Of a DNA stretch of 64,000 bases, positions 8,216 to 16,529 are shown in pieces. The stretch's first letter is position 1; the number at the start of each line of letters is the position of its first letter. Both the position numbers and the translations under genes were made by a program. The notes under the pieces were generated by a model that worked only from the letters and a program-made list of their open reading frames with translations, ran no database searches and was not told the origin of the DNA. The DNA lies in the NCBI RefSeq assembly GCF_000473265.1, contig NZ_KI421511.1, positions 3,943,560 through 4,007,559 of the forward strand. The letters are read 5' to 3'. Source of the DNA: Amycolatopsis thermoflava N1165. Lineage in GTDB: Bacteria; Actinomycetota; Actinomycetes; Mycobacteriales; Pseudonocardiaceae.

Positions 8216-8273
8216 TTTCGTCGAGAGCGGAACAGCTTGCGGCCGCGTTCCGCCGGCTCACAGACTGGTCCCC

Positions 8274-9059
8274 GTGATCCAGGAATTCGCCGGCGACGTC
8301 GCGTCGAACTACGCGCGCTTCCGCCGCGGGTACCGGACGGAGGTCTTCGACCTGCTGGCGGCGGAGTTCCCGCTCGGCCGGGTGCTGGACCTGGGCTGCG
8401 GCACCGGTCAGCTGACGGTGCCGATGGCCGCCAGGGCGGGCGCGGTGATCGGCATGGACCCCTCCCCCGACATGCTCGCGCACGCCCGCGCCGCGGAGGT
8501 CCCGAACGTCGTGTGGGTCGTCGGCGCGGACAGCGACGTGCCCGCGCTGGAGCCCCTGCTCGGCGCGGGCGGTCTCGACCTCGTCACCATCGGCCAGGCG
8601 CTGCACTGGATGGATCCCGGCCCGCTGTTCGCGGCGCTGTCCCGCCTGCTCCGGCCGGGTGGCGGCGTCGCGGTGATCGCCAACGGCACCCCGGTCTGGA
8701 CGCAGCGCACCCGGTGGGCGACCGCGATCCGGCAGGTGTCCACGCGGTGGCTGGGCGCGCTGGATTTCCCCGCGTGCGGCAGTAGCGACGCCGAGCGTGC
8801 GCGGTACCGGGACCTGCTCGAACGGGCCGGGTTCACGCGGGTGCGGGAACATCGCCTTGATCACACCGAGCGGCTCGGTCTCGACGAGGTGGTCGGCGCC
8901 CTGTACTCCGCCGGCGCGCTGGAGAAGCTCGACGCCGCAGGCCGGCGCGGTTTCGACGCCGACCTGCGGGCGGCGCTCCGCGAAGCCGAACCCGGCGGCG
9001 TCTACACCGAGGAGGTGCCTGTGCGCGTCCTGTGCGCGAGCTGGGAACCATCGGCGTAG
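8274..9059 (+). CDS. Class I SAM-dependent methyltransferase
   Basis: A 261-residue Rossmann-type methyltransferase. Motif I is VLDLGCGTGQLT (about residues 38-49), the acidic end of strand 2 is IGMDPSPDMLAHAR, and DLVTIGQALHWMD is the motif IV region of the trans-aconitate/ubiquinone-like methyltransferase group (methyltransferase 11 type). The GTG at 8274 has no strong Shine-Dalgarno. The substrate is unknown. It diverges from the LLM/NTF2 operon across an 85-bp region that holds the KstR-like operator. Confidence 0.85.
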   Translation: MIQEFAGDVASNYARFRRGYRTEVFDLLAAEFPLGRVLDLGCGTGQLTVPMAARAGAVIGMDPSPDMLAHARAAEVPNVVWVVGADSDVPALEPLLGAGGLDLVTIGQALHWMDPGPLFAALSRLLRPGGGVAVIANGTPVWTQRTRWATAIRQVSTRWLGALDFPACGSSDAERARYRDLLERAGFTRVREHRLDHTERLGLDEVVGALYSAGALEKLDAAGRRGFDADLRAALREAEPGGVYTEEVPVRVLCASWEPSA

Positions 9060-9105
9060 CGTCCCCGTTGTCCGGTTCAAGACACCGAACTTCCGGGAGT
9101 AAGCC

Positions 9106-9906
9106 ATGGGCACCGCGATCACCGTGATCGTGCTCCTCGTCCTCATCGTGGGCGGCATCGCCTACTTCGCGAAAGCCCAGGCCGCCACGCGGCGGCGCCA
9201 GCTCGACGACGCCAAGGCCGACGCCCGGCGCCTGGTCGAGCGCCTGGGTGGCCAGGTGCTGAACCTCGTGGGTTCGAACGAGCCTGCGAAGCAGGCGCTG
9301 GCCGACGCGTCCGAGCGCTACAACGCGGCCGGCTCCCAACTGGAGCAGGCGCAGACGGCCGAGCAGGCCAAGCTCGTCAAGGAGACCGCGCTCGAAGGCC
9401 TCTACTACGTGCGCGCCGCGCGCGAGGCGATGGGCATGGACCCTGGCCCGAAGCTGCCCGAGGAGACCGAGCGCGAGCGGGCGGGCAAGGTCACCGAGCA
9501 CCGCAGCGTGGACGTCGAGGGCAGGCACTACGAGGCGTCGCCGAACCCCGGCGACAACACGCCCTACTACTACCCGGGTGGCCGCGTGGCCGGGCGCCCG
9601 GTGCCGCAGGGCTGGTACAGCGAGCCGTGGTGGAAGCCGGCGCTCGTGGCGGGCGCGTGGGGCCTCGGGTCGATGTTCCTGTTCAGCGCGATGTTCAGCG
9701 GCATGGCCGGCATCGCGAGCGCCGAGGCGTGGGAGTCCGGCTACGACGCGGGCCAGGAGGACGCCATGGCCGACGCGGGAGCCGACGGCGGCGACATGGG
9801 TGACGCCGGCGGCGACGCGGGCGGGGACTTCGGCGGCGACATGGGCGGCGATTTCGGCGGAGGCGACTTCGGGGGCGACTTCGGCGGGGATTTCGGCGGC
9901 TTCTGA
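9106..9906 (+). CDS. Membrane-anchored protein with Gly/Asp/Phe-rich tail (DUF1542-like)
   Basis: A 266-residue protein that begins with a membrane helix (residues 4-22, ITVIVLLVLIVGGIAYF), followed by an Arg-rich stop-transfer segment and an alpha-helical coiled region (about 25-115). There is a Tyr/Trp-rich stretch near GWYSEPWWKPALVAG, a second hydrophobic segment (about 183-205), and a 60-residue tail built from GGDFGGD/GGDMG repeats. The tail resembles the low-complexity C-termini of TPM-type and DUF1542 proteins in actinobacteria. The start ATG follows a GGGAGTAAGCC ribosome-binding site. It is followed by a strong terminator. No enzymatic motif is visible. Confidence 0.8.
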   Translation: MGTAITVIVLLVLIVGGIAYFAKAQAATRRRQLDDAKADARRLVERLGGQVLNLVGSNEPAKQALADASERYNAAGSQLEQAQTAEQAKLVKETALEGLYYVRAAREAMGMDPGPKLPEETERERAGKVTEHRSVDVEGRHYEASPNPGDNTPYYYPGGRVAGRPVPQGWYSEPWWKPALVAGAWGLGSMFLFSAMFSGMAGIASAEAWESGYDAGQEDAMADAGADGGDMGDAGGDAGGDFGGDMGGDFGGGDFGGDFGGDFGGF

Positions 9907-9919
9907 CGCCTCAACGCAC

Positions 9920-9952
9920 AGCGGGCCGGACACCACGTCCGGCCCGCTTTTT
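9920..9952. terminator. Intrinsic terminator shared by two convergent genes
   Basis: Perfect 12-bp stem AGCGGGCCGGAC / GTCCGGCCCGCT with a 5-nt loop followed by TTTTT. It separates the Gly/Asp-rich protein gene from the convergent DNA glycosylase. Confidence 0.9.
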
Positions 9953-10761
9953 CAGGCCGCTTGGCAGACCGGGCACCAGTACAGGTTCCGCCCGGCCAGC
10001 TCGGTGTGGGCGATGGGGGTGCCGCAGACCAGGCACGGCTGCCCGGTGCGCCGGTAGACGTAGACCTCGCCGCCGTGCCGGTCCTGCCGCGGCGCGCGGC
10101 CGGTGACCTCGGGCAGGTGCTCGTCGTCCACGGTGTCGATGCGGCCGATCCGCACGCCCTTGCGCATCAGCGCCACGAGGTCGGTCCACATCACCTTCCA
10201 CTGCACGTGGTCCAGCGCGCGGCCGGGCACCATCGGGTTGATCCGGTGCCGGAACAGCACCTCCGCGCGGTACACGTTCCCGATACCCGACACGACCTTT
10301 TGGTCCATCAGCAGCGCGGCGATGGATGTGCGGGACGCCGAGATCCGTTGCCACGCCTCGTCCGGGCGGGCGTCGCGGCGCAGCGGGTCGGGGCCGAGGC
10401 GCGCCTTGATCGCGTCGACCTCGTCCGGCGTGAGCAGCTCGCACCGGGTGGGCCCGCGCAGGTCCGTCCAGTGCGTCCGGCCGGTCAGCCGCAGCCGGAC
10501 CTGGCCCACCGGCGGGGTTTCCGGCAGTTTCGCCTCGGTGAACGTGCCGTACAGTCCCAAGTGGACGTGCACGGACCCGAGCGGGCCGAAGTCGTGGAAC
10601 AGGTGCTTGCCGTAGGCCTCGGCTTTCAGCATGACCTGACCGTCCAAAAGGGCCGCCTCGCTCGCGAAGCGGCCCTGCGGACTGGAAACGCCAACCGGCG
10701 CGCCCGCGTACCGCCGCTGGTGCAGGCGGGCGAGCCGGTGGAGGGTGTGCCCCTCGGGCAT
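9952..10761 (-). CDS. nei2: Fpg/Nei-family DNA glycosylase (Nei2-type)
   Basis: A 269-residue base-excision-repair glycosylase/AP lyase. It starts MPEGHTLHRLA, giving the N-terminal Pro nucleophile and the Glu of the Nei subgroup after Met removal. It has the conserved Lys at about 51 (EAYGKHLFHDF), the H2TH region (SGIGNVYRAEVLF, residues 158-170) and a C-terminal zinc finger with Cys pairs at 243/246 and 263/266. It removes oxidised bases from DNA. Its start touches the rpiB stop (1-bp TGATG overlap), the same rpiB-nei2 pair found as Rv2465c-Rv2464c in M. tuberculosis. Confidence 0.93.
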   Translation of the reverse strand: MPEGHTLHRLARLHQRRYAGAPVGVSSPQGRFASEAALLDGQVMLKAEAYGKHLFHDFGPLGSVHVHLGLYGTFTEAKLPETPPVGQVRLRLTGRTHWTDLRGPTRCELLTPDEVDAIKARLGPDPLRRDARPDEAWQRISASRTSIAALLMDQKVVSGIGNVYRAEVLFRHRINPMVPGRALDHVQWKVMWTDLVALMRKGVRIGRIDTVDDEHLPEVTGRAPRQDRHGGEVYVYRRTGQPCLVCGTPIAHTELAGRNLYWCPVCQAA

Positions 10762-11231
10762 CAGGCAGGCAGCGGCGGCGGGGTGCCGGTGCGCTCGTAG
10801 TCGAGCATCTGCTGCACGCGGCGGCCGTGCCGCTCGTCCTCCGACGGCGGGGTCGACAGGAACGCGTCGACGATCGCGGTGGCCTCCTCGACGGTGTGCA
10901 TGCGCGCACCGAGGCCGATGAGCTGCGCGTGGTTGTGCTGGCGGGCGAGCTCGGCGATCTCCGGCTTCCAGGCCAGCGCGGCCCGGGCGCCCTTCACCTT
11001 GTTCGCGGCGATCTGCTCGCCGTTGCCGGAACCGCCGATGACGATGCCCAGGCTGCCCTCGTCCGCCACCACGCGGCGGGCGGTCTCGATGCAGAAGGCC
11101 GGGTAGTCGTCGGCGGCGTCGTAGACGGCCGGGCCGATGTCGGTGACCTCGTGGCCCTGGCCCTTCAAGTACTCGACCAAGTGGTTCTTCAGCTCGAAGC
11201 CGGCGTGGTCTGATCCCAAGTAGACGCGCAC
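10761..11231 (-). CDS. rpiB: Ribose-5-phosphate isomerase B
   Basis: A 156-residue RpiB interconverting ribose 5-phosphate and ribulose 5-phosphate in the pentose phosphate pathway. It starts MRVYLGSDHAGFELKNHL, has the active-site loop IGGSGNGEQIAANKVKG and the ending LDYERTG. Like the M. tuberculosis enzyme it lacks the E. coli catalytic Cys in the GGSGNGE loop, where Glu is expected to act as base. It is translationally coupled to the downstream glycosylase gene. Confidence 0.95.
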   Translation of the reverse strand: MRVYLGSDHAGFELKNHLVEYLKGQGHEVTDIGPAVYDAADDYPAFCIETARRVVADEGSLGIVIGGSGNGEQIAANKVKGARAALAWKPEIAELARQHNHAQLIGLGARMHTVEEATAIVDAFLSTPPSEDERHGRRVQQMLDYERTGTPPPLPA

Positions 11232-11275
11232 GGGTGGAGTCTCGCATCCGGGTGGAAGCCGGGCATGCTGGGGGT

Positions 11276-11953
11276 GTGGACGCGTTCGCCCAGGACGGGC
11301 ATGACCTGCGGTTGGAGTGGGGTGCGGAAGGGGTCGCCGAGCTTGGGCGGGAGTGCGCGGTGCTGATCGTCGTGGACGTGCTGTCGTTCAGCACGACCGT
11401 GGACCTGGTGACCGGCCGCGGCGGCCGGGTCCGTCCCCTGCGCTGGCGTGGTGGCCAGGTGCCGCGGCCGGCCGCGGTCGGGCCCGATCCCGGGCTGCTC
11501 GACCTACCGTCCCCGAACGGGGCGACCCTGTGCGCCGAGGCCGCGGGGACCGGCGCGACGGTGCTCGTGGGCTGCCTGCGCAACGCCTCGGCGGTCGCGG
11601 CCGCCGCCGACCAGCTGGCCGGCGAGCGCCCGATCGGTGTCGTCCCGGCCGGCGAGCGCTGGGGCATCAACATCACGACCACCGCTCCCCGCGGACCGCT
11701 CCGGCCGTGTGTGGAGGACCTCCTCGGCGCGGGCGCGATCGCCGCCGCGCTGTCCGGCCGCGACGCCTCCGCCGAGGCGCTGCTGGCCGCCACCGCCTAC
11801 CGCGGCACCGACATCGCCGAAGCGCTGCGAGGATGTGTCTCCGGGCGGGGTCTCACCCTCAACGGCCACGGACGGGACGTCGAGCTCGCCGCTCAGGTGG
11901 ACGTCAGCACCGTGGCCCCCGTCCTCGTCGGCGATCTCCTGGAGGCAGCGTGA
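11276..11953 (+). CDS. ComB-family 2-phosphosulfolactate phosphatase-like protein
   Basis: A 225-residue protein of the ComB family, whose members hydrolyse 2-phosphosulfolactate in coenzyme M biosynthesis in methanogens. Family signatures visible are VLIVVDVLSFSTTVDL (about residues 29-44), a Pro-Ser-Pro-Asn-Gly-Ala segment and VPAGERWG. In actinobacteria no coenzyme M pathway is expected and the true substrate is unknown. I place the start at the GTG at 11276 (VDAFAQDGH); an in-frame ATG at 11234 would nearly abut the divergent rpiB start. The stop overlaps the start of the next gene by 4 bp (GTGA). Confidence 0.82.
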   Translation: MDAFAQDGHDLRLEWGAEGVAELGRECAVLIVVDVLSFSTTVDLVTGRGGRVRPLRWRGGQVPRPAAVGPDPGLLDLPSPNGATLCAEAAGTGATVLVGCLRNASAVAAAADQLAGERPIGVVPAGERWGINITTTAPRGPLRPCVEDLLGAGAIAAALSGRDASAEALLAATAYRGTDIAEALRGCVSGRGLTLNGHGRDVELAAQVDVSTVAPVLVGDLLEAA

Positions 11954-12627
11954 CCTGGCTCGAACTGGCCGACGGCGTGCACGCCCGCCGCTACGAGCAT
12001 CTGGACCAGACGCTCGGTCTGGTGGTGGGCGCCGAGCGGTGCCTGGTGATCGACACCGGCTGCGACGAGGTCCACGGCGCGGCCTTCGCGGCGGAGATCC
12101 GCGAGATCACCGCGCTGCCGTGGGTCGTGGTCATCACCCACGCCCACTTCGACCACCACTTCGGCACCGCCGCGTTCCTGCCCTGCCCGGTGTGGGCGCA
12201 CGAACGCTGCCGGGACGCGCTCATCCGCGAAGGCGAGTCCGACCGGGCGGCGTGGGTGCGCCGGCTGGCCGGAAAGCCGGAAGCCGAGCGGCTCGCCGCG
12301 GCCCGGCTGGTGCTGCCGGACCACCTGCTCACCCACAGCGTCCAGCTGGACCTCGGCGGCCGGACCGTCGAGCTGGTCCACCCCGGCGTGGCGCACACCG
12401 ACCACGACGTGGCCGTGCACGTGCCGGACGCCGGGGTGCTGTTCGCCGGTGACCTCGTCGAGCAGGGCGCGCCACCGTCGATCGGACCGGACGCGTACCC
12501 CGCTCGCTGGCCGTCGGCGCTGGACCGGCTGCTCGCGCTCGATCCCGCCACGATCGTGCCGGGGCACGGCGATCCGGTCGGCCCGGACTTCGTGGCCGCC
12601 CAGCGCGACGAGCTCAGTCGAAGTTGA
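11950..12627 (+). CDS. MBL-fold metallo-hydrolase
   Basis: A 225-residue metallo-beta-lactamase-fold hydrolase. The zinc-binding HxHxDH motif appears as [10 protein letters not shown] (about residues 62-71), the strand before it ends VVVI, and further metal ligands are the His of [12 protein letters not shown], the Asp of [11 protein letters not shown] and the His of [10 protein letters not shown]. The substrate is unknown; it resembles the quinoprotein-relay SoxH-like/glyoxalase II-like groups. It is translationally coupled to the ComB-like gene (GTGA overlap), so the two probably serve one pathway. Its end overlaps the convergent DsbA-like gene by 14 bp. Confidence 0.87.
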   Translation: MTWLELADGVHARRYEHLDQTLGLVVGAERCLVIDTGCDEVHGAAFAAEIREITALPWVVVITHAHFDHHFGTAAFLPCPVWAHERCRDALIREGESDRAAWVRRLAGKPEAERLAAARLVLPDHLLTHSVQLDLGGRTVELVHPGVAHTDHDVAVHVPDAGVLFAGDLVEQGAPPSIGPDAYPARWPSALDRLLALDPATIVPGHGDPVGPDFVAAQRDELSRS

Positions 12628-13225
12628 GCTCGCCGGTGCGGGTGCGCTTGAGTTCGTAGAAGTCGGGGTAGCTGGCCAGCAGCCGGGCGCCGTCGAACAC
12701 CTTCAGGGCGTCCTCGCCCTTCGGGATCGAGCTGAGCACCGGCCCGAAGAACGCGACGCCGTCGATGTGGATGGTCGGGGTGCCGACGTCCATGCCGACC
12801 GGGTCCATGCCCTCGTGGTGGCTCTTCTTCAGCGCGTCGTCGTACTCGGCGGAGTCGGCCGCCGACGCGAGGTCGGCGGGCGCGCCGACGGCTTCCAGGG
12901 CCTGGCGGGTGACCTCGGGGATGTCCTTGTTGCCCTGGTTGTGGTAGCGGGTGCCGAACTCGGTGTAGAAGTCCCGCAGGACCGCCTCGCCCTTCTCCTG
13001 CGCGAGCGCCGTGGCCACGCGCACCGGGCCCCACGCCTTCTCCAGCAGCTCCTTGTACTCCGCGGGCAGGTCGCGCCCGCTGTTGAGGACCGCGAGGCTC
13101 ATGACGCGGAAGTTCAGGTCGAGGTCGCGCTGCTTCTCCACCTCGAGGATCCAGCGCGAGCTGATCCAGGCGAACGGGCAGACGGGGTCGAAGTAGAAGT
13201 CCACCCGTGTGCGCTCTGCGGTCAT
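12614..13225 (-). CDS. DsbA-family mycothiol-dependent oxidoreductase (Rv2466c-type), monothiol active site
   Basis: A 203-residue thioredoxin-fold DsbA-like protein, near-collinear with Rv2466c: [16 protein letters not shown] at the N-terminus, [33 protein letters not shown] and [13 protein letters not shown]. Rv2466c reduces substrates with mycothiol and activates nitro-drugs. The mycobacterial motif is CPWC; here it is Cys16-Pro-Phe-Ala19, so the resolving cysteine is missing and the enzyme must act as a monothiol, probably regenerated by mycothiol. The start ATG is at 13225; pepN diverges from it, exactly as Rv2466c/Rv2467. Confidence 0.92.
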   Translation of the reverse strand: MTAERTRVDFYFDPVCPFAWISSRWILEVEKQRDLDLNFRVMSLAVLNSGRDLPAEYKELLEKAWGPVRVATALAQEKGEAVLRDFYTEFGTRYHNQGNKDIPEVTRQALEAVGAPADLASAADSAEYDDALKKSHHEGMDPVGMDVGTPTIHIDGVAFFGPVLSSIPKGEDALKVFDGARLLASYPDFYELKRTRTGELNFD

Positions 13226-13327
13226 CAGTGTTCTCCCTGTGGGTGCTGGGGCCGTCAAACGGGCCAACAGCACGCGGAGTGCACTTGTTCCCCGCCGGAA
13301 CATGATTGGATAGCGGGATCACCGAGA

Positions 13328-15919
13328 ATGACAACCGCGAGCGTTTCCGAGGTGCCTGTGCCCGCCCCTAACCTGACCCGTGACCAAGCCAAACAGCGTG
13401 CCGAGCTGCTCGAGGTCGAGTCCTACGACATCGCCCTCGATCTCACGGACGGTAACGGCGGCCCGGGCGAGAGAAGCTTCGACTCGAAGACAACCATCCG
13501 GTTCGCCGCCACGAAGCCAGGCGCGAGCACGTTCGTCGACATTGTCGCCGGCTCCGTCCGCTCCGCGACGCTGAACGGCACGGCGCTGGACGTCTCCGGC
13601 TACACCGAGGAGAACGGCGTCGAACTGCCGGACCTCGCCGCGACCAACGAGCTGGTCGTCGAGGCCGACTGCCGCTACATGAACACCGGCGAGGGCCTGC
13701 ACCGTTTCGTCGACCCGGTCGACGACGCCGTGTACCTGTACACGCAGTTCGAGACGGCCGACGCGAAGCGCATGTTCGCCTGTTTCGACCAGCCCGACCT
13801 CAAGGCCACCTACCGGCTGACGGTCACCGCGCCGAGCGACTGGAAGGTCGTGTCCAACGCGCCGATGGAGAGCACGGAGAAGACCGCCGAGGGCGCCACC
13901 CGCACGGTCTTCGCCACTTCCGAGCGCATCTCGACGTACCTGGTCGCGTTGATCGCCGGCCCGTACGCGGAGTGGCACGACCAGTACACCGACGAGCACG
14001 GCACGATCCCGCTGGGCATCTACTGCCGCGCGTCGCTGGCCGAGCACATGGACGCCGAGCGGCTGTTCACCGAGACCAAGCAGGGTTTCGGCTTCTACCA
14101 CAAGGCGTTCGCCACGCCGTACCCGTTCCGCAAGTACGACCAGCTGTTCGTGCCGGAGTTCAACGCGGGCGCGATGGAGAACGCGGGCGCGGTGACGTTC
14201 CTGGAGGACTACGTCTTCCGCAGCCGCGTCACCCGCTACGCCTACGAGCGGCGCGCCGAGACGCTGCTGCACGAGATGGCGCACATGTGGTTCGGCGACC
14301 TGGTCACCATGCGCTGGTGGGACGACCTGTGGCTGAACGAGTCGTTCGCGACGTTCGCGAGCGTGCTGGCGCAGGCCGAGGCGACCGAGTACGAGCACGC
14401 CTGGACGAGCTTCGCGAACATCGAGAAGTCGTGGGCCTACCGGCAGGACCAGCTGCCCTCGACGCACCCGATCGCGGCCGACATCGTGGACCTGCAGGCC
14501 GTGGAGGTGAACTTCGACGGCATCACCTACGCCAAGGGCGCCAGCGTGCTGAAGCAGCTGGTGGCCTACGTCGGGCTGGACCACTTCCTGGCCGGGCTGC
14601 GGGTGTACTTCGGCAAGCACGCGTGGGGCAACGCGACGCTGGCCGACCTGCTCAGCGCCTTGGAGGAGGCCTCGGGCCGCGACCTGTCCGGGTGGAGCGC
14701 GCAGTGGCTGGAGACGACCGGCCTGAACTCGCTGCGGCCGAAGTTCGAGACCGACGCCGAAGGCCGGTTCACGTCGTTCGCGGTGCTGCAGACCGGGGCG
14801 AAGCCGGGTGCCGGTGAGCTGCGCACGCACCGCATCGCGGTCGGCGTCTACGACGACGAGGACGGCAAGCTGGTCCGCAAGCAGCGGGTGGAGCTGGACG
14901 TCGAGGGCGAGCGCACCGAGGTGCCGGACCTGGTCGGTCAGCCGGCGGGCAAGCTGGTGCTGGTCAACGACGACGACCTGACCTACTGCACGATGCGCCT
15001 GGACGCCGGTTCGCTGACCACGCTGGTCGACCGGATCGCCGACATCACCGAGCCGCTGCCGCGGACCCTGTGCTGGTCGGCCGTGTGGGAGATGACCCGC
15101 GAGGCCGAGCTGAAGGCCAGGGACTTCCTGCAGATCGTGCTGCACGGGATCCACGCGGAGACCGAGGTCGGTGTCGTGCAGCGGCTGCTGCTGCAGGCGC
15201 AGACGGCGCTGAACTCGTACGCGCAGCCGTCCTGGGCGGCGGCCGAGGGGTGGCCGCAGTTCACCCGGAAGCTGCTGGAGCTGGCCCGTGCCGCCGAGCC
15301 GGGTTCGGACCACCAGCTGGCGTTCGTCAACTCGCTGGCAGGCTCGGTCCTGGACGACGCGACGGTCGACGTGCTGGCGGGCTGGCTCGACGGGTCGAAC
15401 CCGCTGGAGGGCCTGGTCGTCGACGCGGACCTGCGCTGGCGCCTGCTGAACGCGCTGGTGGCGCACGGCCGGGCGGCGGACGAGGAGATCGACGCGGAAC
15501 TGGCCCGCGACGACACCGCGACGGGCCGCCGCCACGCCGAGTACGCCCGTGCCCTGCGTCCGACCCCGGAGGCCAAGGCGGAGGCGTGGCAGCGCGCGGT
15601 CTACGACGACGACCTCCCGAACGCGATGAGCAACGCCATCATCGGCGGCTTCTCCCACCCCGGGCAGAAGGACCTGCTGACGGGCTACGTGAACACCTAC
15701 TTCGCCGCCATCGACGAGGTCTGGTCCCGCCGATCGAGCGAACGCGCCCAGCCCACGGTCGTCGGCCTGTTCCCCGCCTGGGCGGTCGAACACGCCACGG
15801 TGCAGGCCGCGGACGAGTGGCTGGCCGGCGACCACCCGGCTGCCCTCCGGCGGCTGGTTTCGGAAGGCCGGGCCGGCATCGTGCGCGCACTGGCAGCACG
15901 GGAATTCGACGAGGCCTGA
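13328..15919 (+). CDS. pepN: Aminopeptidase N (M1 zinc metallopeptidase)
   Basis: An 863-residue M1 aminopeptidase that removes N-terminal residues from peptides in the cytoplasm. It has the substrate-recognition GAMEN motif (residues 281-285), zinc-binding HEMAH (His315, Glu316, His319) and the third ligand Glu338 in WLNES, followed by the ERAP1-like C-terminal domain rich in Ala/Leu helices. The length is normal for the actinobacterial enzyme. I use the ATG at 13328 (MTTASVSEVP). It ends 11 bp before a strong terminator. Confidence 0.96.
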   Translation: MTTASVSEVPVPAPNLTRDQAKQRAELLEVESYDIALDLTDGNGGPGERSFDSKTTIRFAATKPGASTFVDIVAGSVRSATLNGTALDVSGYTEENGVELPDLAATNELVVEADCRYMNTGEGLHRFVDPVDDAVYLYTQFETADAKRMFACFDQPDLKATYRLTVTAPSDWKVVSNAPMESTEKTAEGATRTVFATSERISTYLVALIAGPYAEWHDQYTDEHGTIPLGIYCRASLAEHMDAERLFTETKQGFGFYHKAFATPYPFRKYDQLFVPEFNAGAMENAGAVTFLEDYVFRSRVTRYAYERRAETLLHEMAHMWFGDLVTMRWWDDLWLNESFATFASVLAQAEATEYEHAWTSFANIEKSWAYRQDQLPSTHPIAADIVDLQAVEVNFDGITYAKGASVLKQLVAYVGLDHFLAGLRVYFGKHAWGNATLADLLSALEEASGRDLSGWSAQWLETTGLNSLRPKFETDAEGRFTSFAVLQTGAKPGAGELRTHRIAVGVYDDEDGKLVRKQRVELDVEGERTEVPDLVGQPAGKLVLVNDDDLTYCTMRLDAGSLTTLVDRIADITEPLPRTLCWSAVWEMTREAELKARDFLQIVLHGIHAETEVGVVQRLLLQAQTALNSYAQPSWAAAEGWPQFTRKLLELARAAEPGSDHQLAFVNSLAGSVLDDATVDVLAGWLDGSNPLEGLVVDADLRWRLLNALVAHGRAADEEIDAELARDDTATGRRHAEYARALRPTPEAKAEAWQRAVYDDDLPNAMSNAIIGGFSHPGQKDLLTGYVNTYFAAIDEVWSRRSSERAQPTVVGLFPAWAVEHATVQAADEWLAGDHPAALRRLVSEGRAGIVRALAAREFDEA

Positions 15920-15929
15920 TCAACAAAGC

Positions 15930-15968
15930 AAAGGGCGCCGGGCACAAGCAGCTCGGCGCCCTTTTTGC
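15930..15968 (+). terminator. Intrinsic terminator of pepN
   Basis: Stem AAAGGGCGCCG / CGGCGCCCTTT with a short unpaired loop, followed by a TTTTT run at 15962-15966. Confidence 0.88.
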
Positions 15969-16022
15969 TTTCAACAAACGCAAGCCGGCAACGCAACAGC
16001 ACCGACTACCCCAACCAGACCT

Positions 16023-16140
16023 CCCCCGCCCCCGATCCACAGCCGATCTTTAGTCGCCGACCAGGCGTGTCAAGGCACGCTTTCCCGCCTTGACACGCCT
16101 GCTCGGCGACTGAAACACAATCAGGCATCGGGGGCGGGGG
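16023..16140. repeat. Nested palindrome 1 in the pepN downstream region
   Basis: Two nested inverted repeats. The outer arms are 14 bp and perfect (16023-16036, CCCCCGCCCCCGAT, against 16127-16140). The inner arms are 25 bp with one mismatch (16052-16076 against 16087-16111) around a 10-nt loop. No ORF or T-run explains it. It lies between convergent genes. It is followed by smaller hairpins at 16163-16178 (AGCGCC stem, GTGA loop), 16181-16195 and 16194-16240 (GGACTCTT arms). Confidence 0.85.
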
Positions 16141-16303
16141 GTGGTCGGAAGGTGACCATTTGAGCGCCGTGAGGCGCTTCCCGCCCGCAGGGCGGACTCT
16201 TCGCCGCGCGAAGGCGCGGGTTTAAAGATCAAAAGAGTCCTCGCCGGACGGGCAGGCTCCGGGATGACCAGGGGTTGGGTGCCTCGTCTCGCCTTGGTGA
16301 GGT

Positions 16304-16463
16304 GGTCGCTGGGTGGTCATCCCGTCGCCTTCCGGTTTGTGCATATCACCTTGAGCCAGGGCCGCAAGGTTGGCATGTTCGGCTGCCGGTTGGCGGCCTG
16401 GGTTGCGGCCCTGGCTCAAGGTGATCGTCCGGTGTCAGGCGACGGGATGACCACCCAGCTACC
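16304..16463. repeat. Nested palindrome 2 in the pepN downstream region
   Basis: The outer arms are perfect over 23 bp (16308-16330 against 16437-16459) and extend to 16304/16463 with one mismatch. The inner arms are also perfect over 23 bp (16345-16367, starting ATCACCTTGAGCC, against 16403-16425). The two arm pairs are separated by unpaired segments, so the unit would fold as a two-storey cruciform. A sequence AAAGATCAAAA flanks it at 16224 and again near 16472. It looks like a mobile-element relic or REP-type repeat; no protein is encoded. Confidence 0.85.
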
Positions 16464-16477
16464 TTGGGTTCAAAGAT

Positions 16478-16529
16478 CAAAAAGAAGAAGGGCTGCCGCT
16501 TGCGCGACCGCCCTTCTTCTTTTTGCCCT
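16478..16529. terminator. Bidirectional terminator before the DUF5130 gene
   Basis: A perfect 16-bp stem (16478-16493, CAAAAAGAAGAAGGGC, against 16510-16525) with T-runs on both strands. It serves the minus-strand DUF5130 gene and any readthrough from pepN. Confidence 0.9.
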
